Shown: positions 24,301 through 33,601 of the stretch, in pieces
Layout of the letters: the number at the start of each line of letters is the position of its first letter
How positions within the stretch are numbered: position 1 is the stretch's first letter
Origin: Trametes villosa
Taxonomy: Eukaryota; Basidiomycota; Agaricomycetes; Polyporales; Polyporaceae
Length of the DNA stretch: 64,000 nucleotides
Assembly (NCBI GenBank): GCA_002964805.2
Contig: PUDQ02000034.1
Location: forward strand, 124,001 to 188,000
Reading direction: 5' to 3'
Notes under the pieces: generated by a model
Databases searched by the model: none
Seen by the model: the letters and a program-made list of their open reading frames with translations, nothing else
Told to the model about the DNA's origin: nothing
Translations under genes and position numbers: made by a program

Positions 24301-24408
24301 TGACTGATTTACGCTGTATGTTCGTCCGGGTAGGTGTCTAGCTTCCCGCATGCCGTGGTGAAAGAATTCCCGACTTTCAGCCTCGCTGATTTCGAGGGCC
24401 CGGTATGA
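21322..24408 (+). CDS. DUF1680/GH127-type glycoside hydrolase, array copy 2
   Basis: ATG at 21322 starts MKRSSSLLLMGGSLLSAGGF, a signal peptide. The same block order as copy 1 follows: RLPMGDVKPSGWLLEQ, the 17-base microexon (21855-21871), VAAVLDNPILRSQTEHFLDY, DTQGEDGWLGPEANSTK, DDWAYAGDLLVVLQW, NIAKALTTLGAVFRL, MLYLHQLTGNPRYAEQADR, FCCAIRYPEGTLDYVHSAFL, YYVRIPSWSDGAVISFGDG and EFPTFSLADFEGPV, with the stop at 24406-24408. The Cys pair is kept, but the next residue is Ala, not Thr as in the other three copies. The segment before the Cys pair (FFGWGTTCCHGLCKG) has also drifted. It is the most divergent gene of the three tandem copies but shows no clear lesion. Probably a secreted enzyme. Confidence 0.82.
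21855..21871 (+). other. 17-base microexon in DUF1680 copy 2
   Basis: Preceded by ...GACAG and followed by GTAAGTCGGC. It encodes the same GSHWF block as in the other copies. Confidence 0.8.
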
Positions 24409-24787
24409 ATGCTGCAGATGGTTGCGCTCGCGAACACATGTAATCGCCTCTATCTATTCAGTACGTGCCCCGTCCCAGTTTAAGTTAGTAAAACGGTGCT
24501 AGCTGGGTTAATCCTGGCCAAACTTTATGTCCTAGTACGGGGCGGAGCACTGCGAAGCAGCGCTTTCGTATTCCTGGTACGCGCTCATCTCAAGCTCTCG
24601 CTCTGCGCTGTTACCGTTGACGGATTCTGATATGACTCCCTGCGGAGTAGACCCCAGCACGCCTGCGCGATGCTGTCGAACAACGGCACCCACGCTGTCA
24701 TCTCTGCGGTTTAGCCTATAAGCGACGGTATTTCAAGTCGCATGCAACCGACCTTCGTCTCATCTTCGATCCATTCATTGCTACGTT
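24409..24787. promoter_or_regulatory. Upstream region of DUF1680 copy 3
   Basis: Contains CCTGGTACGCGC at 24573, CACGCTGTCA at 24691-24700 and TATAAG at 24717-24722, about 70 bases before the ATG. The stretch from about 24520 to 24700 is visibly similar to 17600-17790 in front of copy 1. Confidence 0.6.
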
Positions 24788-27700
24788 ATGAGGAACTCGT
24801 GCTCCCTATTGCTGACAAGCGTCTTGTTACTCTCGGCCGCAAAGTGTACGCTTGCTTCCAATGGCCGTAAGTGCTGGATATACCTGTCGCACTCGTCGAG
24901 TGAAAAGCTGACTATGCTCTGTCCCAGTCACTCCTCAAAAATACCACACTCTGCCCATAGGAGATGTGAAGCCCAGCGGATGGCTGCTCAAACAGGTACG
25001 CCCCAGCGCTGCAATTCTTATGCTAACCAGGCGTATAGCGCTTACAACTCGGTCTGTGCGGCCTTAATATCTACAGCTTGGCGGAGGGGACCGAAGGGGC
25101 ATGGGGACAGACGTCGGTTTTTATCAGTAGTACGTCTCAGTCCCGCTTCTGGACTCACCGCCGTGCTCAACGAGGGGGCACGCCAGCCTCGCACAAGGAG
25201 ATACGGAATGGACCTCGAGACCGTCATACATCTACACCATCGAAGCCAGTACGTCTCTAGACTCGTCGCATAGATGCTAAGACGCTAACATGTCCATGAC
25301 AGCCGGGAGCCACTGGTTCGTAAGTCAGCGTCCACCTCAAGACCAGTTCACGGCGCCCCATCCAGTCCTTACGCATGCCCTGCACAGAATGACATGGTCA
25401 CCGTCGCCGCAGTCCTCGACATCCCCGTGCTCGCATCCCAGACATCGCAGTTCCTCGACTACTTCCTCGACACCCAGGGCGCCGACGGCTGGCTCGGCCC
25501 AGAAGCGAATTCTACGAAGCCCCGCCAACTGTCTGCGAGGTAGGTCCCGGTCCTTGTACTTAGGTTGCGCGTGCGCGCTGACGCTGACGGGACGGGTACG
25601 CTAGGCTGCCGTTCCTCCGAGGGGCGATCCGGGTCGCGGAGGCGCAGCCGGCGCGCGCGCCGCGCATCGTGGCTGCGCTGAATAGGTTTGCTGCGCTTGT
25701 CTACGAGACACTCCAGCGCGATGGGGGTTTGGGAGAAGATGACTGGGCGTACACGGGCGACTTCCTCGTGGTTCTGCAATGGTATGCACCTCCCATCGTG
25801 TACAATCGACGCGCTCGCTCACAGAGAGGGTGCCTATGAAGGCTCTACGATAATCACCCCGACGGACATGAAGACCACCTCCTAGAGACGATGCACATGC
25901 TCGCTGAGCTGGCAGAGGACGCGTCGGCCCATGTCTTTCGGGAGGAGGTAAGTGACATGCGGTGTAACCTTAAGTACCGCTAAATCTGATCTCGTGTCTC
26001 TTCTCAGAACGTCCCCATCGCCTCTCCCGACGGCGCAGGCATGCTCCCTGACGTCGGCACGATGTGGCGCGCGATGAACACCGCGAAGGCTCTGACAACC
26101 CTTGGCGCCGCGGCTCGCCTTCAAGGCGGAGAGCGTTTCGGTGCGTCGCACCCGCGCCCTTGCATTCCGCTCCGGCTCTCATGTATGCTGACCGTCTGAA
26201 CAGTGCAGATTGCTGTGAGCAAGTCCTGGGATGCGCTGATTGCGAAGCGCGGCCAGCCGTTCGGGCTGCTCGTGCCGGACGACCAGGCATTCTCGTATGA
26301 GCGTACAGGGTACGGCCAACAGTTGACAGTGTTGCTGATAATGCGCATGTCTGACTTCTCTCTCTCATTGACTGTAGGGGGCACATCGCCGCAGTGAGCA
26401 GCCAATCCATTCCAGGTTAATCCCATTTGCCCTTGCTAACACACGCTGTCTCTACTATCCAGGAGACCCTGCGATCGTGCGTAGCGCCCTCTCAAACCCT
26501 CCTGATAGCCTGAGAATGGTGCTAACATGTTCAACCAGTGTATTATATCTCTACCAAGTGACCGGCGACCCGAAGTACGCGGAGCAAGCGGACCGGATGC
26601 TGCACAACGCCATGTCCGCCGGGCAGTTCTCCGGTATGTTTCCAGCGATCATATGCGCGGCAAAGGCTCGCCGCTCACAACAGTCTACCAGGATCCTCGG
26701 CGTTCACCTGGGGGAAGACGTGTTCCATGTGGTTGTGCAGGGGACGCTACTCCGTAGATGGGTGCGTCCGGGTTGCCAGTCTGAATCTCATCCACAGTAT
26801 GGATGTTAACGAGGTGTTGCTGGTGCATTTTGCGATAGACCGTACTACGACCTGTTCAAGAATCGGGACAAGGACGTCTCGTAAGACGGCTCTCTTTCTC
26901 ACCTTCGGGCTTGCGTTGATGATGGCGCGCATGTAGCTGCTGCACCATTCTCTATCCCGGGGGCTCCGTGGACTACGTCCACGCCTCGTTCTTGGTCACC
27001 GCGGACCGCGAGTCTCTCGTGAATGCGCACCTCGGCCCCTTCACCGTCAACACGACGCTTGCCGGTGGTGAGCTCCCCCGGATTTTTTCCGCTACTCCCA
27101 TGCTTACTTGAGATTGTTGGGGACAGACAATAAAGTTGCGGTGACCGTCGACACGACATACCCGCACGGCGCGAACGCGTCGTTCATGACGACCATCGTC
27201 GCACAACGGGCGTTCACGTACTACGTGCGCATCCCAACGTGGTCCTCCGGCGCCGTCATCTCGTTCGGGGACGGCACCACCGAGGCTTGCAAGCCGGTAG
27301 CCGGACTCCACGCTATCCACATCCCCGCCGGAACGACCAAGTTCGAGCTCGCGTTCAACCTCCCCATAACCACAGGTCTGTCTCTCACGCGCTCATTGTC
27401 ACCAAGCACTTCGAAACTCACGCGCACCGTCAGACATCCGCCCCTCGGGCCTCACCACCGTGCACCGCGGCCCGCTCCTCTTCGTCTTCGAGCGCTTCCA
27501 GCAGCCGGGCGGCGACGCGCCGCACCGCGGCCTGCGCTACGCGCTCGACCCCGCGACGCTCGCGCCCAGCGCCGCCCGCGCGCGCTTCGCCTTCTTCGGC
27601 CCGGGGCTGCAGACGGAGTACACGCTCTCCGTCGCGGCGTGTCCGATCGCGGAGTTCGACTTGAGTGCGGACGCGAAGGCGTTCCGCGACTGGGAGCGGG

Positions 27701-27955
27701 GCGTGTTTCCGGACTCGGACGAGGAGATTGGGCATGGGCAGGGGGCGGGGAAGTGTGTGGGGGCGGTGAGGAACTTGACGTTGACGGCGTATAAGGTGCG
27801 TGCTTGTTGTTGGATGGGTGGAATTCGGAGTCGGGTGGCTGATTCATTGGTGCGGTGTATGTTCGTCTGGCCAGGCGTCCAGTTTCCCGTATGCGACTGT
27901 GAAGGAGTTCCCGACTTTCAGCCTTGCCGATCTCGAGGGTTCGTCATTCGAGTAG
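24788..27955 (+). CDS. DUF1680/GH127-type glycoside hydrolase, array copy 3
   Basis: ATG at 24788 gives MRNSCSLLLTSVLLLSAAKC, a signal peptide. Then come LPIGDVKPSGWLLKQ, YLAQGDTEWTSRPSY, the 17-base microexon (25303-25319), VAAVLDIPVLASQTSQFLDY, DTQGADGWLGPE, DDWAYTGDFLVVLQW, NTAKALTTLGAAARLQGG, AVSKSWDALIAKRGQPFGLL, YLYQVTGDPKYAEQADRML, SCCTILYPGGSVDYVHASFL, YYVRIPTWSSGAVISFGDG and EFPTFSLADLEGSSFE, with the stop at 27953-27955. The CCT motif is kept. It resembles copy 1 more than copy 2, and one 54-base tract is identical to copy 1. A secreted arabinosidase-type enzyme is the best guess; substrate unknown. Many short introns. Confidence 0.85.
25303..25319 (+). other. 17-base microexon in DUF1680 copy 3
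   Basis: Preceded by CATGACAG and followed by GTAAGTCAGC; same size, phase and encoded GSHWF as in the other three genes. Confidence 0.8.
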
Positions 27956-28096
27956 AAGCCTCGGAAGGGTGCCATGCTTGTCTACAGGTAGACTATCTAT
28001 TCAGCCCGTGCCTCCACCTCGCCTTGGTGCTTAACCACGCGAACTTTCCAATCATTCTGTCACGCAGCGAAGAAAGCAGACAGGCCCACGCATCCC

Positions 28097-28900
28097 TCAT
28101 CCCCAGTTCTCGAACGTCACCGAATAGATCATCCCACACGCGACCTTATGCCTCGCCCAGTCCTTCTTTTGGCACTCCGCCCCGCACACGCGCGTCAGCT
28201 TGCACCTCCCGCACCGCATCAACTTCCCTTCGTCCCTCGCGCTGTCTTCACTCTGGCAACAGGCACAACTGCCGGCGAGCGGGTACGCGACGCCAGCGGG
28301 ACGCTTCCCGAACGACGAGAACGGCGGCATGGGCCCGAGGTGGCCGCCGTAGCGCGCGTTGAGGAGGTCGTGCGTCGCAGTCAGCGAGTCTTGGACGTGC
28401 TGCTTGTCGAGGTCGCACACGAAGTGGAGCTGACTCAGATTGCAAGAAGCCCGAGAGGTGATTATGGTGGGTACATGGTGGCGCGGGAGTAGACTCACGT
28501 AAGTGCACAGGCGGGGAATGTCAGAGTCCGGCATGGCCCAGAACAAGTTCCTCGTATGCGTCTCGCGCGCCGGAGCCCCTAGCGTGTGCATAAGCATCAC
28601 GCGCGGCGCACTATAGAGAGGACTGCGACGTACCGCAAGACTCGCAGAGCCAGTTCTTGGAGTGCTTCACGTCGCGGCTCATGAGCATTACCGCGAGCTG
28701 GATGCGGTCCTGGTCGCGGTCCGCGGGGAGGTGGAAGCGCACCATCACGCGCGTCTTGTTCCTTCGCGCGCACGAACATTAGTAGAGAATGCATATATGC
28801 GCGCACTGGCGCAACTTGGAGATGCTTACCAGCCGTAACCGATGATCTCGACGTTCACCCTGTCGGCACGCTCCCACTCTTGCAGCGGCAAGGCAGCCAT
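28097..28900 (-). CDS. MYND zinc-finger protein, type A copy 2
   Basis: ATG at 28900 gives MAALPLQEWERADRVNVE and IIGYGW before the first intron. Exon 2 reads VMVRFHLPADRDQDRIQLA and RDVKHSKNWLCESCG; exon 3 APARETHTRNLFWAMPDS; the last exon HFVCDLDKQHVQDSL, AYPLAGSCACCQSEDSA, LMRCGRCKLTRVC, GAECQKKDWARHKVAC and FENWG with a stop at 28097. All MYND cysteines and the His are present; the usual Tyr before the third Cys pair is Val. Exon structure equals that of copy 1. It converges with DUF1680 copy 3, whose stop is only 141 bases away, and its start faces the type B gene 389 bases upstream on the same strand. Confidence 0.88.
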
Positions 28901-29289
28901 AGGTAGAGAGAGGGTTTGGGGTCGCGGTCGTCGAGCGAAGTGCTACACCAATGGGATCTGGGAACACTGCGGCCTTCGTAAGTACTGAGGCGTGGTGCGA
29001 GATGGAGGGAGAAGGTGAGAGGAGCTCGCTGTAAATCCCCAGGGCCCGCCGGCGTAGCGCAAGTCTGGTCTCGCGGACGATCATCGACGTCTCACGCAAG
29101 AGTACTTCTCGAGACATGTCCTCAACAGAGTAAGCAGCACGCTCCAACATGCTCGGACGTGTGTCAAAAGTGTGGCGCACATCGCGCGCGCACAATAGAA
29201 CGATTCGATTATGCAGCAACAGAGGCAACAACGATGCTGGTCTCCCGAAGATCGAAGCTCGCGGGCTTCTTCTTCCGAGCTTCTGAAGC

Positions 29290-30343
29290 CTAGGGAGAAG
29301 GAGAAGGCGACCTCGACACGTCCTCCGGTGGCAGGGTGTCGTACAAGACAGAGAGGATCCGGTCGCACGTCTCCTTGTGGCGCGGCCAGTCGTCCTTCTG
29401 ACACTTGATGCTGCAACAGAGCGCGTGACGTCAGTGAGCCTCCTCCCGCGGCGAGCTTCCACAGAATCCGCCTACCTGCAATATCTGTCCAAGATTGCGT
29501 CACACGCATCAGGATCTGCGTGAGCTTCTTCCCCGACAGCCGTCAAACGAAGAGCGCACCTCGACACATCGCAGCGCTTGCAGCGATGGAGCGTGCCCAG
29601 AAGGGTGGAGTCCTTCTGGCAGCCCGCGCAGCTCCCCGCGCGCGGGTACAGCATGTTGCGCGGCTTCGGCGGCGGCGGCGGGATCGGCAGCGGGTCGCGC
29701 CCGTCGATCTCCGCGTACTGGCGGTAGACGGCCTTCAGCGCCCTGAAGCAGCTCTTGCGGTCGTGGTCACAGATGTTATGAATCTGCGCGAGCCGGTAGC
29801 ACGTACAATGATCGCAAACTGCTGTGAGAACCAGGGTGAGAAAGTCAAGGGGAGCTACTCACGAACATGACCATCCGCGCAGGGTCTGCGCGCAGGCCTG
29901 TTTGGGTCAACACCTGGGTCTCGCGCGAGAAGCGCCCTGCAGGTGCGAACGCGGCGGCACATATCAGCGTCTGCATCGCCTGCCGGCTGCCTGTCCGGGG
30001 AATGCTCAAGGAGAACTAGCTCACCGCAGAACTGGCAGCGCCAGTTGCGCGAGTGCTTGACATCCCGGATGAGCCCGCGCGTCGCAGCGTGCAGGAGCTG
30101 CGCGTCGCGGTCCATCATGGGCAGGTGCATGCGGATCAGCGCCCCCTTGTCGTTCCTGCAATGTGGGTACAGGGAGCGGGCGTGATGAGGACACGCCCTT
30201 CGCCGGGCTCGTGGGGAATGCAAGAAAGGGACGGTCGCTCACCAGCCATAGATGAGCACCTCGAGGTTGACCATATCCATGCGCTCCCAGTATTTGAGCG
30301 GCGGCCTGGGAGGCAGCTGGCTGGTGCGGGTTGTGGAGGACAT
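29290..30343 (-). CDS. MYND zinc-finger protein, type B copy 2 (intact)
   Basis: ATG at 30343 gives MSSTTRTSQLPPRPPLKYWE, MVNLEVLIYGW and an intron. Then RMHLPMMDRDAQLLHAATRG, LIRDVKHSRNWRCQFCG; RETQVLTQTGLRADPARM; IHNICDHDRKSCFRALKAV, DPLPIPPPPPKPRNMLYP, CAGCQKDSTLLG, LHRCKRCDVSR; a 9-base microexon (29476-29484); and IKCQKDDWPRHKETC, ending SRSPSPSP with a stop at 29290. Splicing the microexon restores RYCSIKCQKDDW, the core of the MYND finger. Unlike type A it has a Pro-rich linker before the finger and introns within the finger. Likely an adaptor protein; partners unknown. The paralogue at 14621-15537 is a pseudogene. Confidence 0.87.
29476..29484 (-). other. 9-base microexon inside the MYND finger (type B copy 2)
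   Basis: The exon ATATTGCAG sits between an acceptor ...GGACAG and a donor GTAGGCGG. It joins TCGAG upstream to CATCAAGTGTCAG downstream to read S-R-Y-C-S-I-K-C-Q. Without it the YC pair of the finger is lost, though the frame is kept. The same 9-base exon exists in the pseudogene at 14779-14787 (ATACTGCAG). Confidence 0.85.
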
Positions 30344-31171
30344 CCTGTGGACAGGGTGAGATGTCGAGAACGCCATCGGTCCTTAAAAGAGTTCGCTGAC
30401 TGACCGCTGTGAGAGATGTTCGCGGATCTGGAGACGTGCGCACCAAGGAAGATAGCGGGGACAACCCCATATAAGCACTCATCGACATCGGAGCCCCGCC
30501 GTGTTCTAACCGTATCAGGCGATTGACTTACATCCCGGCGGTGGCGCCGCTAGCGGCTAGACTGACGCAAGCTTCTTAGTCGCCTCCGAGTCCAGGGAGA
30601 AAGTGCTGGAAACAAGCTGATGCAGCCGTCCATAGTATGCATGTTATATCTCCTGAGATGTATGAAATGCTCATGGTTATGGAGGTTGGTGAAGGGCAGA
30701 CTCGCGAGTTTAAAGGGCCGCAAGATGACACGGAGACTTGTGACTGCAGTCAGGTGACTGTGACGTAGCGCGAACAGCGTCTCTCGCGAGGGCGACGGCT
30801 TGCTCTCGAACGTCACTTCAAACGGACATCCTACAGCCAGTAACGCGCGTGTGGCAAAGACACGTCCCTTCGTAGACAGCGATCGCAATCAGCAGGTTTA
30901 TACTTACTCTAGAAGGGCGGGGGATCGACCACACTGATGAATTAAAGAGCTTCCTTCCTTCGACACAACTTCAATCCCGCCGCGCCACAAGACAAAATGA
31001 CACGAAAGAAGGAAGAAGCAACCCTTTCGCCGCAGAAAGAGCACTTGCCGTCTCCGCCGCCGGAAGCTCCAAGCTTCAGGCCTTCAGGCTGAACGTAAAT
31101 GTATCCCCCGGGCTTCGTATATGGCCCTCAGCCGCTCGCCCCCACTCTCCTCCAAGCTAGCCAACGTCACG
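30344..31171. other. Divergent intergenic region between MYND type B copy 2 and type A copy 3
   Basis: Both neighbouring genes start at its edges, so it should carry both promoters. No domain-bearing frame is visible. CCCCATATAAGC near 30465-30476 may be a TATA box for the minus-strand gene. Confidence 0.4.
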
Positions 31172-32040
31172 ATGTCGTTCTCCTCGCCCTTCTCCCCGCC
31201 TCTCCGCGAGTGGGAGCGCGCAGACGCGCTCAACGTCGAGCTCGTCGCCTACGGCTGGTCCGTCGCACCCTCCTCCGCTTCCCTCCCCACTGACAGCGCC
31301 CGCTACCTACAGGATGCAGACGCGGCTCATCGCGCGCTTCCACCTCCCGCAGGACCGCGACCTCGCGGACACGCAGCGCAAGGCGAGCGCGATGGCGCGC
31401 GACGTCAAGCACTCGAAGCCGTGGTTGTGCGAGTTCTGCGGTGCGCCTCGTCCTCCTCTTCGGTTTCTCAACACACGGCGCATGATAGACTGACTCGCCC
31501 TTCGCGAATCGCAGGAGCGCCTGCGCGCGAGACGAACTTCCAGAACCTCTCCTGGCACCATCTCAGCCCGCCGCGGCTCGTCATATACGTACGCACTCCC
31601 CCCTTCCTCCTTTCCGAGCGCCCGTTACGATCCCCGCATATACGAAGCCCTGACACCGCTGCACCCCGCAGGTCCACTTCATCTGCGACATGGACGAGCC
31701 GCACGTACGCAAAGGGCTCGCCTCCATCCAACGCATGTTTGGGATGCTCGGCGGCGGCGGCGGGATGTCCGGGTCCGCGCTCGACGCGCCCCCGAAGAGC
31801 CCCCCGGGCGTCACGTACCCGCTCGCAGGCAGCTGCGCGTTCTGCGAGCGCGACGAGACTGCGGACGTCGATGTCGATGGTAAGGGCGGAGAGGGCGGGG
31901 GCGGGGGCGGAGAGCTGAAGAGGTGCGGGGGGTGCCGGATGACGCGTTACTGCGGGGTGGGGTGCCAGAGGCGGGACTGGAAGAGGCATAAGGTGACGTG
32001 CGGGATGGTGCACTCGGCGCAGTTTGAGAACTGGGACTGA
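31172..32040 (+). CDS. MYND zinc-finger protein, type A copy 3
   Basis: ATG at 31172 gives MSFSSPFSPPLREWERADAL and NVELVAYGW; intron; MQTRLIARFHLPQDRDLADT, RDVKHSKPWLCEFCG; intron; APARETNFQNLSWHHLSPPR; intron; HFICDMDEPHVRKGLAS, YPLAGSCAFCERDETAD, LKRCGGCRMTRYC, GVGCQRRDWKRHKVTC and FENWD with a stop at 32038-32040. The MYND finger is complete. Three introns are at the same places as in copies 1 and 2. It lies on the opposite strand to the other MYND genes, so an inversion or inverted duplication is implied. A Gly- and Asp-rich insert lies between the first Cys pair and the rest of the finger. Confidence 0.88.
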
Positions 32041-32426
32041 GTACTGAGGGGGAGCGGGTCGCGGGGAAGTATACTCGACGCATAACTGTCTGTGAACTCG
32101 CCGGACCTCTGCAGATACTCATAGGTACTAACTCGCTAAGCAAAGTCGTTCAGAGACGTCTGTGAAGAGGCCATCTTACCCGACCTACCTCCCAGGACCC
32201 CTCAGTATATGAGCCTTTCTAAACGACCTCACGATGCTTACACTCTTTGCAGACTTCAGTGAAACAGGCTAAGTAGACACCAGTAATCGGTAATAGCCGA
32301 CTAGTTCCCAGTGTGTAGTGGTTACTAATCATAGCGCTAGTACTGCTCCTCCTGCTCTCCCTTTCCCTCTCCGCCCACAACGCTTATACTTGACCGTGAT
32401 GACCTGAGCTCAATACTCGTAACACA

Positions 32427-33262
32427 ATGTTCTCGCAGACCTTCAGGGCCTTCGGCACCCGCGCGCGCCCCCACGTCGTCACCGCCTTCAGCCTCGGTGG
32501 GTGGTTCCTCAACCCCGTGCGGCACTCCTCGAGCTCCTCGACCGCGTACCGACTCCGGACGCCCCCAGCCTCCGCGCCCCGGGAGGCCCCTACGCCTCTA
32601 GTGTTTGTCTCCTCGAGCGGATGGGATGCGAAGTCGCGCGAGGGGTGAGTCCCGCCCGTTGATTGAGGTGAGCAGTGCATTGAGAACCGGGGTACGTGCA
32701 GGATGAGCACAATCGCAGCCTGGTACGCGGAAAAGGGGTATACGTGCCTCGAGATCGACCTCGCGAAGCCAGAGGGCGCGTCCACATCTGAGGCCCTCAT
32801 GAGCCAGTACGAGTCCGGTGAGTACATCAGTATCGCTCGAGGACTCGTCCTACCCCGCCGTGATTCACGCGACCCCGGCCCGCAGAACTCGCCTCGCACA
32901 TCCGCCTCCTCGCCATCCCCTTCGCGCCCGTCGTGGTCGCGCGCGCGGGCGGTGCGCTCATCGCGCAGACGTACATCTCCTCGCACCCCGCCGCCGCGCT
33001 CCTCCTCGTCTCCCCGCCCCCGCACAACGCCACCGCGGGCTCCTCAGCGCTCCTGCCCACGCCGCTGCCCGAGTTCGACTTCGAGCCGCGCTTCCCGTGC
33101 GCGGTCATGTGCACGAAGGCGGAGGTGGGCCAGCTCGAGAGGGAGAACAGGCTGTGGCGGGACGAGGGTGTGGACAAGATCGCGGTTGAGAATGAGGCGG
33201 CGATTGTTGGGCAGGAGGGGCTCGTGAAGATTGAGCAGTGGTTGGACGAGCTCGGGATATAG
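32427..33262 (+). CDS. Alpha/beta-hydrolase-fold protein, probable pseudoenzyme
   Basis: ATG at 32427 starts MFSQTFRAFGTRARPHVVTA, an Arg-rich amphipathic N-terminus that could be a mitochondrial targeting sequence. The core reads PTPLVFVSSSGWDAKSR, MSTIAAWYAEKGYTCLEIDL, LLAIPFAPVVVARAGGALI, AQTYISSHPAAALLLVSPPP and a C-terminal segment with FPCAVMCTKAEV, ending LVKIEQWLDELGI at 33260-33262. Two introns. The order of strands and helices fits the alpha/beta-hydrolase fold. At the nucleophile elbow, where family members usually read G-x-S-x-G, this protein has A-R-A-G-G, so the catalytic Ser is absent. It may be a scaffold or a non-catalytic paralogue. It precedes the aldehyde dehydrogenase on the same strand. 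Confidence 0.7.
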
Positions 33263-33601
33263 CGATCTCGCGCGCCCGTGGTATGTATATCATATATGAG
33301 CGATCTCTGATACACCTGTTCAGCAGACATAGTGCGATCGACAGCCAGCGGGCGAAGATCCCGTTACCCGTGGAAGTGGGGGACGCATGTGTAGGGCGTG
33401 AGTATCTGAGACGGGAAGAGCTCACACGGCAGTGCGATGAGTCCGCACCACATGCCAGGAGACCGGCGAACGTCGGCTCGGAAAGTGCCTACAGCTGAGA
33501 GACTACCTACCGCACACGGTAAACAGAGTCGCGACTTCTGAAGCCCCCGTGGTATAAGGAGACAACCGTGCTGGAGCGCGATCCCAAGCTTTTCTACCAC
33601 G
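33263..33601. other. Intergenic region upstream of the aldehyde dehydrogenase gene
   Basis: Promoter of the ALDH gene and 3' flank of the hydrolase-fold gene. CCCGTGGTATAAGGAG near 33547-33562 contains a likely TATA box about 45 bases before the ATG. Nothing else recognised. Confidence 0.45.
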
